A DNA stretch of 64,000 bases from Sandaracinaceae bacterium. GTDB lineage: Bacteria; Myxococcota_A; Polyangia; Polyangiales; Sandaracinaceae. Under the pieces are notes generated by a model. It did not search any database and was not told the DNA's origin. It was given only the letters and a program-made list of their open reading frames with translations. Shown here in pieces: positions 24,813-34,093 of this stretch. A program made the position numbers and the translations under genes. The DNA lies in assembly GCA_020633195.1 (NCBI GenBank), contig JACKEC010000032.1, positions 28,836 to 92,835 on the forward strand, written 5' to 3'. Every line of letters begins with the position of its first letter. Position 1 is the first letter of the stretch.

Positions 24813-25010
24813 GTCCGACGACGCGAAGCGTCGGAGGATCTCAGTGGGGAGCGCGAGGGGCTTGCCCTCGCCGGAGAGAAATCGCCGGAGGCGATTTATC
24901 GACAGACCTTGAGTCCGACGACGCGAAGCGTCGGAGGATCTCAGTGGGGAGCGCGAGGGGCTTGCCCCTCGCCGGAGAGAAATCGCCGGAGGCGATTTAT
25001 CGACAGACCT
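24811..25010 (+). repeat. Tandem duplication of a 100-bp hairpin-rich unit between convergent genes
   Basis: Two copies, 24811-24910 and 24911-25010, differ essentially by one C (CTTGCCCTCG versus CTTGCCCCTCG) and the last base. Each unit contains three stems: CGACGC-GAA-GCGTCG, GCGAGGGG...CCCCTCGC (perfect only in copy two), and AAATCGCC-GGA-GGCGATTT followed by TTAT. The last is a good intrinsic terminator. The array separates the MFS gene from the convergent RseP-like gene, so bidirectional termination is the likely use. It resembles intergenic repeat families, but other copies are not visible in this window. Confidence 0.85.
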
Positions 25011-25023
25011 CGAGCGCCTCGCG

Positions 25024-26085
25024 CTACGTCAGATCGATGACGTCGCGGACCATCACGAGCGCGAGCACGCCGAGCAAGAACAGGAGGCCGACCGTGTGCA
25101 CCGCGGCCTCGACGCGCTCGTTCGCGCGGCGCCGCGTGATCACCTCGTAGGCCAGGAACGCGAGCCGACCGCCGTCGAGCGCGGGCACGGGGAGCAGGTT
25201 GAACAGGCCCAGCGCGATCGAGATGAGGATCAGGTACCAGACGTACTGCTGCGGCGCGATGCGGATGCTGTCCGAGAGCATCTTGGTCATACCGACCACG
25301 CTCTTGACCTGCGAGGGGTCGGGCTGCCGGATGAGCTGCGCGATGCCCTCGAGGTTCGCGATCGTGAGCAGGAGCGGGTAGCTCAGCGCGCGGGTCCCCG
25401 CCTCCTCCATCGAGTGCGTGCGGAACACGCGCTCGGAGGCGAGCTGGATCCCGATGACCGGCCGGGCGCCGTCCGCGAACTCGCGGAGCGTGGGCGTGAG
25501 CATCAGGGTGAGACGCTCGCCGTCGCGGAGCACCACGTACGGCGTCGGCTGGCCCTCGCGGCCGTGGTTGGCGGCGACGAGGTCCTCGTAGTCGGCGACC
25601 GGGTGGCCATCGACCTCGATGACGCGGTCGTCCTGCCGCAGCTTCGCGATCTGCGCGGGGCTGCCCTTGGTGACCATCGCCACGCGGTTGGTGGTGTCCG
25701 GCTCGGGCAGCCCGCCGACCTGCGCGAGCACGAAGATCATCAGCGACGCGGCGAGGTAGTTGGCGAACGGGCCCGCGAAGATCGTGACGATGCGGCCGAA
25801 GACGCCCTTGTTCGGGTAGAGCTCGGGGTCCTTCGGGTCGACGTCGTCGGCCGGGTTCATCCCGTCGATCTGCACGTACGCGAGGAGCGGCACCATGCAG
25901 ACCTGGAAGGTCGTCGGGCTCCCCTTGGGCTGGTACTTCCAGATGGGCTTGCCCAGGCCGATGCTGAACTTCAGCACCCGCATGCCGAAGGCGCGCGCGG
26001 CGAGGTAGTGGCCGGCCTCGTGGATCACGACGAGGAGCGAGATGCCGAGGATCGCGAAGGTGACGTTCAGAGGTGTGAAGTCCAT
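25024..26085 (-). CDS. RseP-family site-2 membrane metalloprotease (M50) with PDZ domain
   Basis: 353 residues from ATG at 26085. The zinc site HEAGH is at residues 22-26 in the first membrane helix, and the third ligand lies in the C-terminal NLLPVPALDGGR motif. Between them is one PDZ domain (RVAMVTKGSPAQIAKLRQDDRVIEVDGHPV). Four hydrophobic segments are seen. Such proteases cleave anti-sigma factors or signal peptides within the membrane during envelope stress. Length is short for E. coli RseP (450, two PDZ) but normal for one-PDZ versions. Confidence 0.9.
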   Translation of the reverse strand: MDFTPLNVTFAILGISLLVVIHEAGHYLAARAFGMRVLKFSIGLGKPIWKYQPKGSPTTFQVCMVPLLAYVQIDGMNPADDVDPKDPELYPNKGVFGRIVTIFAGPFANYLAASLMIFVLAQVGGLPEPDTTNRVAMVTKGSPAQIAKLRQDDRVIEVDGHPVADYEDLVAANHGREGQPTPYVVLRDGERLTLMLTPTLREFADGARPVIGIQLASERVFRTHSMEEAGTRALSYPLLLTIANLEGIAQLIRQPDPSQVKSVVGMTKMLSDSIRIAPQQYVWYLILISIALGLFNLLPVPALDGGRLAFLAYEVITRRRANERVEAAVHTVGLLFLLGVLALVMVRDVIDLT

Positions 26086-26140
26086 GTCTCGGCGCCTCAA
26101 CCATAGCCGTATCGTGCCGGGCCAGCCATCCTATCGTGCG

Positions 26141-27790
26141 ATGCGCTGGCCTCGACGCGCCGTGATCCTCGGCTTCGTGCTCGTGACCTCGCTCGCGCAC
26201 GCCGACGACCACCCGACGCTGCACGAGTACGTGCCCGACCTCGAGGCCGACGAGGGCACGATCCTGGTGTCGAGCGGCGGCGCCCAGCCCGACGCGATCG
26301 TCTACGACGGTGAGGTGCTCACCCGCCCCGACCTCGGCGGCCTCCGGCGCGACGAGCAGCCGATGATGGCGGGCGCCGGCGACGGACAGCAGACGGAGGA
26401 GCCGGGCCGCCGCTCGCCGGACTTCCGACCGGACCGCGTGACCCACCTCGACGGGACCGTCGGCTACTACACCGTGTTCTCGCCCGCGATCGCGCCCTTC
26501 AAGCGGGTGACCGCGCTCGATCGCGTGGTGCTCGCGGACGACGGGACGCCGATCCTGACGATCGGCGATCGCCGGCGCGCGAGGGTCGCGCCGGTCGGGG
26601 CGGGGGCCGAGTCGCCGGACGGGCTCCCGCGCGATCGCTTCTGGGGCAGCGTCGTCCTCGACTTCCGCGAGGGCGCGCTGGTGCCGTTCCCGAGCGTGTC
26701 GCCGGAGTCGCAGCTGTTGACGCTCGAGACGGAGCCCGAGACCCAGCTCGACGTCTGGCGCGACGGCGCCGACAACTTCTACGCGAGCGCGCAGAACGCC
26801 GCGGGCCGGGTCGTCCGCGTGGTGTTCCTCACCGACGCGCCGCGCGCGTACTTCGGCCGCCCGATCCCGGCCGGCCGCGTGGACGCGCTGTCCGAGCACG
26901 TGGCGCCGCTGCCGGCGTCGGTGCAGCGCGACGCCGAGACCTTCGCCGCCGAGCTGCAGCTCTCGCGATCGTCCGGGTTCCGCGAGGCGCTCGAGACGAT
27001 GACGCGCTACTTCCGCTCGTTCGAGGAGTCGGAGCGCCCGCCGGAGAACCACGGGAACATCTACCTCGACCTCGCGCGCGGTCGACGCGGCATCTGCCGG
27101 CACCGCGCGTACGCGTTCGTGATCACCGCGCAGGCGCTCGGGATGCACGCCCGCTTCGTACAGAACGAGGCGCACGCGTGGGTCGAGGTGGAGCTGCCGG
27201 CGGACGGCGGCTGGCTGCGCGTGGACCTCGGGGGCGCGGCGACGGGGCTCGAGGCGCGCGGCGCGCAGGACCGGCCCCCGTATCAGCCGACGGCGCAAGA
27301 TCCGTTGCCCCGGCCGCCCGAGTACGAGCGGGCCTACGAGGAGGCGGCGCAGATGAGCGGGCTGCGGCCTCGGCCCACGGCGGGCGGCTCGGGCGAGGGC
27401 CCTGGCTCCGGCTCGAACGGAGCTGGAGGCCAAGGAGGCTCCGACGAAGCGCCGATGCCGTCGTCCCTCCCGCCCGCGCCTGGCTCGCCGGCCCGCGGCG
27501 CGCTCGAGCTCGCGCTCGACGCGCGCCGCTTCGAGGTCTTCCGCGGTCGCGAGCTCGAGATCACCGGCGGCGCGCGTGGCGAAGGGCGCGGCGTCGCGGG
27601 CCTGCGGGTCGAGGCGGTGCTCCGGGCGCCGCTCGGCGAGCGCGAGTGGCTCCTCGGGGTGACGGTGACCGACGCGAGCGGCCGCTTCCGCGCCGTGGTC
27701 GGGGTGCCGCCGGATCTCGCGGTGGGTGACTATCGCCTCCTCGTCCGGACGCCGGGCGACGGCACCTGGGGCCCGGCGGTTGCTCGCTGA
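26141..27790 (+). CDS. Exported transglutaminase-like protein with C-terminal beta domain
   Basis: 549 residues from ATG at 26141; the leader RRAVILGFVLVTSLAHA supports this start over upstream ones. Residues about 290-370 form a transglutaminase core with RGICRHRAYAFVITAQALG (Cys nucleophile), QNEAHAWVEVELP (His) and LRVDLGGAA (Asp). A Gly/Pro-rich linker and a C-terminal Ig-like or carboxypeptidase-regulatory type beta-sandwich (LELALDARRFEVFRGRELEITG) follow. Such proteins act in the periplasm as peptidases or crosslinkers. The substrate is unknown. It is divergent from the RseP-like gene by 55 bases. Confidence 0.8.
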   Translation: MRWPRRAVILGFVLVTSLAHADDHPTLHEYVPDLEADEGTILVSSGGAQPDAIVYDGEVLTRPDLGGLRRDEQPMMAGAGDGQQTEEPGRRSPDFRPDRVTHLDGTVGYYTVFSPAIAPFKRVTALDRVVLADDGTPILTIGDRRRARVAPVGAGAESPDGLPRDRFWGSVVLDFREGALVPFPSVSPESQLLTLETEPETQLDVWRDGADNFYASAQNAAGRVVRVVFLTDAPRAYFGRPIPAGRVDALSEHVAPLPASVQRDAETFAAELQLSRSSGFREALETMTRYFRSFEESERPPENHGNIYLDLARGRRGICRHRAYAFVITAQALGMHARFVQNEAHAWVEVELPADGGWLRVDLGGAATGLEARGAQDRPPYQPTAQDPLPRPPEYERAYEEAAQMSGLRPRPTAGGSGEGPGSGSNGAGGQGGSDEAPMPSSLPPAPGSPARGALELALDARRFEVFRGRELEITGGARGEGRGVAGLRVEAVLRAPLGEREWLLGVTVTDASGRFRAVVGVPPDLAVGDYRLLVRTPGDGTWGPAVAR

Positions 27791-27814
27791 CGCGCCGCGC
27801 CGCACGCTCCGCGG

Positions 27815-28336
27815 ATGAGCTTCGCCGCCACCCTCCAGAACGCGCTCCCGCTCCCCTCGATCGAGAAGCACGGCAACTTCATCCGCGACGCGTGGGACCG
27901 CCTCCGCTCGGTGCCGGGTGGCCGCACCGTGTTCAGCCGCCTCGTCGGGATGGCCGCGCCCTACACCGGCTCGATCGGCGCGCGGGTGCTCGAGCTGCGC
28001 GAGGGCTACTCGCGCGTGGAGCTGCGCGACCGGCGCGCGGTGCGCAACCACCTCGACTGCGTCCACGCGATCGCGCTCGCCAACCTCGCCGAGCTCACGG
28101 GCAACGTGGCCGTCGCCTACACCCTGCCCGACGACGCGCGCTTCATCGTGAAGGGCATGTCGATCGAGTACCTCAAGAAGGCGCGCGGGACGATCCTCGC
28201 GTCGAGCACGTGCCCCGCGATCGACGACGCGCACGAGCGCGAGCTCGAGATCGAGGTGTCGCTGCAGAACCTCGACGGCGACGAGGTCGCGCGCGCGGTC
28301 CTGCAGACCCTGATCGGCCCCAAGAAGCGGCGTTAG
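27815..28336 (+). CDS. Hotdog-fold DUF4442 protein, putative acyl-CoA thioesterase
   Basis: 173 residues from ATG at 27815. The hotdog pattern is visible: GARVLELREGYSRVELRDRRAVRNHLDCVHAIALANLAELTGNVAVAYTL, with HLDCVHA as the central-helix motif, then a strand-rich half (GMSIEYLKKARGTILASSTCP). DUF4442 proteins are related to PaaI-type thioesterases. It would hydrolyse an acyl-CoA, with the substrate unknown. It ends four bases inside the convergent glmU gene. Confidence 0.8.
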   Translation: MSFAATLQNALPLPSIEKHGNFIRDAWDRLRSVPGGRTVFSRLVGMAAPYTGSIGARVLELREGYSRVELRDRRAVRNHLDCVHAIALANLAELTGNVAVAYTLPDDARFIVKGMSIEYLKKARGTILASSTCPAIDDAHERELEIEVSLQNLDGDEVARAVLQTLIGPKKRR

Positions 28337-29748
28337 CCCTTCGCCTTGGCGTCCTTCGCGGCCTTCAGGCGCGCGCGCAGGCGGGAGGCGTAGCCCTCCT
28401 TGTTCGACTGCTTCACGCGGCCGACCGCGAGCGCGTCGTCGGGGACGTCACGGGTGACGGTGGTGCCCGTCGCGACGTAGGCGCCCACGCCCACGCGGAT
28501 CGGGGCGATGAGCTGCGAGTCGCTGCCGATGAAGGCGCCGTCCTCGAGGACGGTCTGGTGCTTCTGGAAGCCGTCGTAGTTGCAGAAGATGGTGCCGGCG
28601 CCGATGTTCACCCCGGCCCCGACGGTGCCGTCGCCGAGGTACGCGAGGTGGTTCGCCTTCGAGCCCTCGCCGAGCGTCGTCTTCTTCATCTCGACGAAGT
28701 TCCCGAGGTGCGAGCGCGGCCCCATCACGGAGCCCGGGCGCAGGTGCGAGAACGGGCCGACCTGCGCGTCCGGGCCGATCTGGCTCTCGGACGCGACCGA
28801 GTAGGGCTTGAGGTAGGCGCCCTCGGCGACGGTCACGTCGGTGAGCACGCAGCCCACGTCGACGTGCGCCCCGGCCGCCACGTGCGTGTCGCCGCGCAGG
28901 ACCACGTTGGGCTCGATGACCGCGTCGACCCCGATGGTCACCTCGGCGTCGATGTCCACGCGATCCAGATCGCGGATGGTCACCCCCGCGCGCGCGTGGC
29001 GCGTCGCGATGCGGCGCCGCATCACCGCCGCGGCCTCGGCGAGCTGCGCGCGGTCGTTGACGCCCTGCAGGCTCTCGAGCGCCCACGACACCGCGCGCGC
29101 GCCGCCCGCGCTCGCGGCCGCGGCGACGATGTCGGTCAGGTACAGCTCGCCCTGCGCGTTGTCGTCCTTCAGGCCCCCGAGCGCGTCGCGCAGGAAGCCC
29201 GCCTCGGCTGCGTAGAGGCCGGGGTTGATCTCGTCGATCGCGCGCTCCGCCTCCGAGCAGTCCTTGTGCTCGCGGATCCCGACGACGGCGTCCCCCTCGC
29301 GCAGGATGCGCCCGTAGCCGGTCGGGTCGGCGGCCCGACACGTCAGCAGCGACAGCGGCTGGTCTCCGCGCGCGTCCACGAGCGCGCCGATCGCCTCGGC
29401 CTCGAGCAGCGGCACGTCGCCGTAGAGGATGACCACCGTGCCCTCGAACCCCTCGAGCGCGGGGAGGGCGCACTGCACCGCGTGGCCGGTCCCGCGCTGC
29501 TCGGCCTGGAGCGCGGTCTCCACTCGATCGGAAGCGACGAGCGCGGCCTCCACCTGCTCCTTGCCGTGGCCGAGGACGACGACCACCCGCTCGGCGCCTG
29601 CCTCGAGCGCGGCGGCGACCGGCCACGCGACCATCGGGCGCCCCGCGATCGCGTGCAGGACCTTGGGCTGCGCGCTCTTCATGCGAGTGCCCTGACCCGC
29701 GGCGAGGATGACGGCGGCGAAGCCGCGGCTCGTGGACGTGCTCGTCAT
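28333..29748 (-). CDS. glmU: Bifunctional UDP-N-acetylglucosamine pyrophosphorylase / glucosamine-1-phosphate acetyltransferase
   Basis: 471 residues, near the usual 456. The N-terminal uridyltransferase has AVILAAGQGTRMKSAQPKVLH, the nucleotide-binding signature, plus YGDVPLLEAEAIGAL and EINPGLYA. The C-terminal half is a left-handed beta-helix with hexapeptide repeats (VTIGVDAVIEPNVVLRGD, HVAAGAHVDVGCVL) and the acetyl-CoA site (GDGTVGAGVNIGAGTIFCNYDG, HQTVLEDGAFIGSDSQL). It makes UDP-GlcNAc for peptidoglycan and lipopolysaccharide. It stands alone, 68 bases from a divergent unknown gene. Confidence 0.97.
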   Translation of the reverse strand: MTSTSTSRGFAAVILAAGQGTRMKSAQPKVLHAIAGRPMVAWPVAAALEAGAERVVVVLGHGKEQVEAALVASDRVETALQAEQRGTGHAVQCALPALEGFEGTVVILYGDVPLLEAEAIGALVDARGDQPLSLLTCRAADPTGYGRILREGDAVVGIREHKDCSEAERAIDEINPGLYAAEAGFLRDALGGLKDDNAQGELYLTDIVAAAASAGGARAVSWALESLQGVNDRAQLAEAAAVMRRRIATRHARAGVTIRDLDRVDIDAEVTIGVDAVIEPNVVLRGDTHVAAGAHVDVGCVLTDVTVAEGAYLKPYSVASESQIGPDAQVGPFSHLRPGSVMGPRSHLGNFVEMKKTTLGEGSKANHLAYLGDGTVGAGVNIGAGTIFCNYDGFQKHQTVLEDGAFIGSDSQLIAPIRVGVGAYVATGTTVTRDVPDDALAVGRVKQSNKEGYASRLRARLKAAKDAKAKG

Positions 29749-29816
29749 GCCGCCCAGATACCGCAGTCCGCGCCATCGCGCATCGTCCCGACGCGGACCG
29801 CTGCTACGATGGGGCG

Positions 29817-31373
29817 GTGAGACGCGCCGCGACGCTGGGCTGGACGCTGATCGGCTTGATGGCCTTGCCCGCCCATGCCCAGCCCCCGGAGCTCGACGGG
29901 CTCGTGGTGCCGCCGCCTCCGGGCGCCGACGCGACGCCGCCGAGCGAGGCGCCGCCGCCCGAGACGCCGCCGAGCGCCGCGACCCCGCCGCCGCCGAGCG
30001 CGGCGACCACCTCGCCCACCGCGCCGCCGCCGAGCGCGGCCACCACCCCGCCGGCCGGGCCCCCGCCGCCGGGAATGGGGGTCCCCTCGGACGCCGTGGT
30101 CGGGCCGCTGCTCGCGATCGCCGAGCAGGATCTCGCCGCGGGCCGACACGCCCTCGCGCTCGCGCGCGCCTCGGTGGTGTCGCAGGCGTTGCCCGAGAAC
30201 GTCCCGCTGCGGATCCGCGCCGACGGGCTCCGGTTGATCGCGCAGCAGCGCATCTCGGCGAACGCGCCCGCGCCCACCGCCGAGGAGGTCCTGGCTCCGC
30301 TCGTGATCCAGGCCGAGATGGACCTGCGCGCGGGGCAGGCGTTCGCGGCCGTCCCCCGGATCGACTTCGTGCTCGCGCGCCTCCCCGCGAGCTCGCTCCT
30401 GCGCCAGCGCGCGGCGGGGCTTCGCGAGGTCGCGATCGGGGCGACCGGGAGCCCGTCGGGCGCGCCCCCGCTCCTCTACGCCCCGGCGCCTCCGCCGACG
30501 ATGGCGATGGGCCCCGCGCAGCCGCCGCCCACGCCCCGCGACCCGACCGAGCGGGGCACCGGCGAGGCCGTCGAGCTCTACATCACGGGCGGGATGCTCG
30601 GCGCCCTCACGGGCGGCTACATCCCCTTCGTCGCGTCGGAGCAGACGGCGGGGAGCGTGACCTACACCCTTTCGGTCATCGGCGGCGCCGGGCTGTTCGT
30701 GGTCGGCGTCATCTCGCTCGACCTGACGGGCGCGCTGCGCACCGGGATCCCGCCGACGATCAGCTCGAGCATCCGCTTCGGGTTCGCCAACGGCATGCTC
30801 GCGTGGGGCCTCGCGGCGGCCGACGGAAACGTCGATCCGGGCACCGCCTTCACGCTCGTCTGGGGGGGCAGCGTCATCGGCGCGCTCACCGGAGTGGGGG
30901 TCGGGTTCGGCCTCACGCCGAGCGTCGACGAGGAGCGGTTCGTCGAGTCGGCGGGCATCTGGGGCGGCGCGATCGGGACCTCGGTCGCGATGATCACGGG
31001 CTACGAGGACCCGATGGCGGGCCTCGCGCTGTCGCTCGTCGGCCTCGACGCGGGCCTCCTCGCCGGCATCATCACGACGGCGGCGGGCGGTCAGATGTCG
31101 GCGCGCCGATCGCTCTTCCTCGATCTCGGCTTCCTCGCCGGCTACGGCGTGGGCGTGCTGTTGCCGACGGCCTACTACACCCTGTCGCGCAACGACCCCG
31201 AGCTCGCCGCCTTCGGAGTGGGCTCCCTCGTCGGATCGATCGGCGGCTGGGTGCTGCTCTACCTGCTCACCGACGGCATGGACGCGCCCGCGCAGGACGA
31301 CGACCCGCAGATCCACGTGGGCATCTCGCCCATCGACGGCGGCGGCGTCGTCACCCTCTACGGCCAGCTGTAG
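29817..31373 (+). CDS. Exported membrane protein with Pro-rich linker, unknown function
   Basis: 518 residues from GTG at 29817. A signal peptide (LGWTLIGLMALPAHAQ) precedes a Pro/Ala linker of about 60 residues (PPPSAATT-type units). Residues about 95-205 form two helical repeat units (AEQDLAAGRHALALARASVV, AEMDLRAGQAFAAVPRIDFVL), each resembling a TPR. After another Pro-rich linker there are about eight hydrophobic, Gly-rich segments that look like membrane or barrel strands, ending in YGQL. No family is recognised. It converges with the next gene after three bases. Confidence 0.65.
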   Translation: MRRAATLGWTLIGLMALPAHAQPPELDGLVVPPPPGADATPPSEAPPPETPPSAATPPPPSAATTSPTAPPPSAATTPPAGPPPPGMGVPSDAVVGPLLAIAEQDLAAGRHALALARASVVSQALPENVPLRIRADGLRLIAQQRISANAPAPTAEEVLAPLVIQAEMDLRAGQAFAAVPRIDFVLARLPASSLLRQRAAGLREVAIGATGSPSGAPPLLYAPAPPPTMAMGPAQPPPTPRDPTERGTGEAVELYITGGMLGALTGGYIPFVASEQTAGSVTYTLSVIGGAGLFVVGVISLDLTGALRTGIPPTISSSIRFGFANGMLAWGLAAADGNVDPGTAFTLVWGGSVIGALTGVGVGFGLTPSVDEERFVESAGIWGGAIGTSVAMITGYEDPMAGLALSLVGLDAGLLAGIITTAAGGQMSARRSLFLDLGFLAGYGVGVLLPTAYYTLSRNDPELAAFGVGSLVGSIGGWVLLYLLTDGMDAPAQDDDPQIHVGISPIDGGGVVTLYGQL

Positions 31374-31376
31374 CGC

Positions 31377-32003
31377 TCAAGGCTTCGAGATCGTCGCGAA
31401 GCACACGAGCAGGGTCAGGGGGTCCAGACACGGCGGGTCCTCGCGGGTCACGAGGCTGACCGGCACGCGCCCGTGGCGACCGAAGAGCGCGGCGCGCAGC
31501 GTGTCCGCGACGCGGCTCTGCCGCTCCGGGCCCACCGCGTGGTGCAGCTCCTCGATGAGCTCGATCAGCGCGCGTCCCACCCGCTCGTAGCGGGGGATCA
31601 ACACCACCTCGCGCAGCGCGCCGGCCGCGGCGAGGTCCATCAACGCGGCCCGCGTGGCGTCGAGCTCCCCCGCGTCCGCGCCCGCGCCGACGAGCGCCCG
31701 CGTCGCGGCGGGGTGAGCCGCGATCGCGGGCGGCACCGGCGCGCGCAGGTGGGTCGCGACGGCGTACACCCGGTCGAACCCGTCGACGCCGTCGAACGGC
31801 CGGACCTCGACGGGGTGGGTCTGCGCCGCGAACCAGCGCGCCATCGGCGCCGCCCACGGCGCGCCGTCTCCGACGTGCGCGAGGACGATCTCGTCGGCGA
31901 GCCCCTCGAGCGCCAACGCGACGACGGCGCCGCCGACCAGCTCCTCGGCCCCGAGGCCGACCACCAGCGCCCGGCCCCCTCCTTCCAGCGATCGCGCGTG
32001 CAC
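31377..32003 (-). CDS. Conserved-looking soluble protein of unknown function
   Basis: 208 residues from ATG at 32003. The N-terminus suggests an alpha/beta fold (ALVVGLGAEELVGGAVVALALEGLADEIVLAHVG) with a glycine-rich first turn but no true nucleotide-binding signature. The middle is helical, and the tail has two Cys (PPCLDPLTLLVCFA). It is divergent from the M3 peptidase with 23 bases between starts. No function is assigned. Confidence 0.55.
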   Translation of the reverse strand: MHARSLEGGGRALVVGLGAEELVGGAVVALALEGLADEIVLAHVGDGAPWAAPMARWFAAQTHPVEVRPFDGVDGFDRVYAVATHLRAPVPPAIAAHPAATRALVGAGADAGELDATRAALMDLAAAGALREVVLIPRYERVGRALIELIEELHHAVGPERQSRVADTLRAALFGRHGRVPVSLVTREDPPCLDPLTLLVCFATISKP

Positions 32004-32026
32004 GTCCCGCCTGTTATACCCGCGCG

Positions 32027-34054
32027 ATGCGCGACGCGAACCCGCTCCTCGACCTCGGCTTCCACATCCCCTTCGACCAGATCGGCGCCGAGCACGTCGA
32101 GCCCGCGGTCGACCAGCTCATCCGAGACGCCGAGGCCGCGCTCGCGCGCGTCGGCTCGGACCCCGAGCCTCCGACCTACGCCAACACCCTGCAGGCCCTC
32201 GAGGACGGCCTCGAGCCGCTCGAGCGGGCGATGTCGGTGATCGGACACCTCGAGAGCGTCGCGACGACGGAGGCGCTCCGGAACGTCTACAACGAGGTGC
32301 AGCCGAAGGTCAGCGCGCTCTACTCGGCGATCCCGCTGAACCCGGACCTCTACCGGCGCCTCGTCGCGTTCTCGGAGACCGACGAGGCGGCGAAGCTCTC
32401 GCCGACCAAGCGGCGCTTCCTCGACAAGGAGCTGCGCGCGTTCCGCCGCAACGGCGCGGACCTGCCCGAGGCGGGCAAGCAGCGCATGACCGAGATCGAC
32501 GTCGAGCTCTCGAAGCTGACCACGAAGTTTGCGCAGAACCTCCTCGACGAGACGAACGCGTTCGAGCTGATCATCGAGGACGAGGCCGGGCTCGCGGGGC
32601 TGCCCGAGAGCGCGCGGGCCGCCGCGCGGGCGTCCGCGAAGGCCAAGGGCGTCGAGGGGTGGCGCTTCACGTTGCAGGCGCCGAGCGCGTTCCCGGTGCT
32701 GACCTACCTCGACGACGCGTCGACGCGGGAGACGATCTGGCGCGCCTACAACACCCGCGCGAGCGCGGGGGAGCGGGACAACGCGCCGCTCATCGCGCGC
32801 ATCCTGGAGCTGCGCCGCGAGAAGTCCGCGCTGCTCGGCTACGAGACCTTCGCCGACTACGTCCTCGAGGAGCGCATGGCCAAGGACGGCGCGCGCGCGG
32901 TGCGCTTCGTCGAGGACCTCGATCGGCGGACGCGCCCGTTCTTCGACCAGGAGAACGCGCAGCTCGCCGAGTTCCGGCGCGAGCTCGAGGGCGAGGACGC
33001 CCCCCCGCTCCAGCCGTGGGACCTCGGCTACTACGCCGAGAAGCTGCGGCAAGCGCGCTACGACTTCGACTCCGAGCTGCTCCGCCCCTACTTCGCGGCC
33101 GACCGGGTGATGCAGGGCCTCTTCTCCGTCGTGGAGCGCCTCTACGGCGTGCGCGTCGAGCAGGACCAGGGCGTGCCCGCCTGGGACGAGGACGTCCGCT
33201 ACTACCGGCTCCTCGAGGGCGACACGCTGCGCGGCGCCTTCTACGTCGATCTGCACCCGCGCGAGAACAAGCGCGGCGGCGCGTGGATGAGCAGCTTCGT
33301 GACGGGCAGCCCCGAGCACGGGCCTCACCTCGGGCTCTTCTGCGCGAACGCGACGCCGCCGGTCGGCGATCAGCCCGCGCTCCTCACGCACGACGAGGTG
33401 GAGACGCTCTTCCACGAGTTCGGCCACCTGATGCACCACCTGCTCAGCGACGTGGAGGTGCGCAGCCTCGCGGGCACGAACGTCGCGTGGGACTTCGTCG
33501 AGCTGCCGTCGCAGCTCATGGAGAACTGGACGTGGGAGCGCGAGGCGCTCGACCTCTTCGCGCGGCACCACGAGACGGGCGAGACGATCCCCGAAGACCT
33601 GTTCGAGAAGATGACCCGGGCCCGCACCTTCCGCGCGGCCAGCGCGACCATGCGTCAGCTCGGGTTCGCGAGCGCCGACCTGGGGCTTCACGTCGACTAC
33701 GACCCGGCGCGCGACGGCGACGCGGTGACCTACGCGCGGACCCGCATGGCGCCGTTCGCCGCGACCCCGCTGCCGGACGACTACGCGATGATCTGCGGCT
33801 TCGGTCACCTCTTCCAGGGCGCCGTCGGGTACGCCGCCGGCTACTACAGCTACAAGTGGGCGGAGGTCCTCGACGCCGACGTCTTCACCCGCTTCACCGA
33901 GCGAGGGATCTTCGACGCCGAGGTCGGCCAGGAGCTGCGCGCGAAGATCCTGTCGCGGGGCGACAGCGCCGATCCGGAGACCCTCTTCCGCGACTTCATG
34001 GGTCGGGAGCCCAGCGTGGACGCGCTCCTCGCGCGCTCCGGTCTCCTCGCGTAG
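32027..34054 (+). CDS. M3-family oligopeptidase (oligopeptidase A-like)
   Basis: 675 residues, the family's usual length. The zinc-binding HEFGH motif lies at about residues 463-467 (EVETLFHEFGHLMHHLL), with the third ligand Glu downstream in WDFVELPSQLMENW. Other M3 features include the long N-terminal helical region, FYVDLHPRENKRGGAW and the C-terminal FGHLFQGAVGYAAGYYSYKWAEVL. No signal peptide is seen, so it should act on short peptides in the cytosol, including cleaved signal peptides. Confidence 0.94.
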   Translation: MRDANPLLDLGFHIPFDQIGAEHVEPAVDQLIRDAEAALARVGSDPEPPTYANTLQALEDGLEPLERAMSVIGHLESVATTEALRNVYNEVQPKVSALYSAIPLNPDLYRRLVAFSETDEAAKLSPTKRRFLDKELRAFRRNGADLPEAGKQRMTEIDVELSKLTTKFAQNLLDETNAFELIIEDEAGLAGLPESARAAARASAKAKGVEGWRFTLQAPSAFPVLTYLDDASTRETIWRAYNTRASAGERDNAPLIARILELRREKSALLGYETFADYVLEERMAKDGARAVRFVEDLDRRTRPFFDQENAQLAEFRRELEGEDAPPLQPWDLGYYAEKLRQARYDFDSELLRPYFAADRVMQGLFSVVERLYGVRVEQDQGVPAWDEDVRYYRLLEGDTLRGAFYVDLHPRENKRGGAWMSSFVTGSPEHGPHLGLFCANATPPVGDQPALLTHDEVETLFHEFGHLMHHLLSDVEVRSLAGTNVAWDFVELPSQLMENWTWEREALDLFARHHETGETIPEDLFEKMTRARTFRAASATMRQLGFASADLGLHVDYDPARDGDAVTYARTRMAPFAATPLPDDYAMICGFGHLFQGAVGYAAGYYSYKWAEVLDADVFTRFTERGIFDAEVGQELRAKILSRGDSADPETLFRDFMGREPSVDALLARSGLLA

Positions 34055-34093
34055 GGGGACTCGCGCGCGAGGGTGTTATCCTCACCTTCGCGC

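Noticed and set aside
24941..28234. Very long open frame on the minus strand (about 1100 codons) across the RseP and transglutaminase genes
   Set aside because: It is a shadow caused by G+C-rich codon bias. Its translation is Arg/Ala/Asp-rich without domains, while the overlapping frames encode recognisable families.
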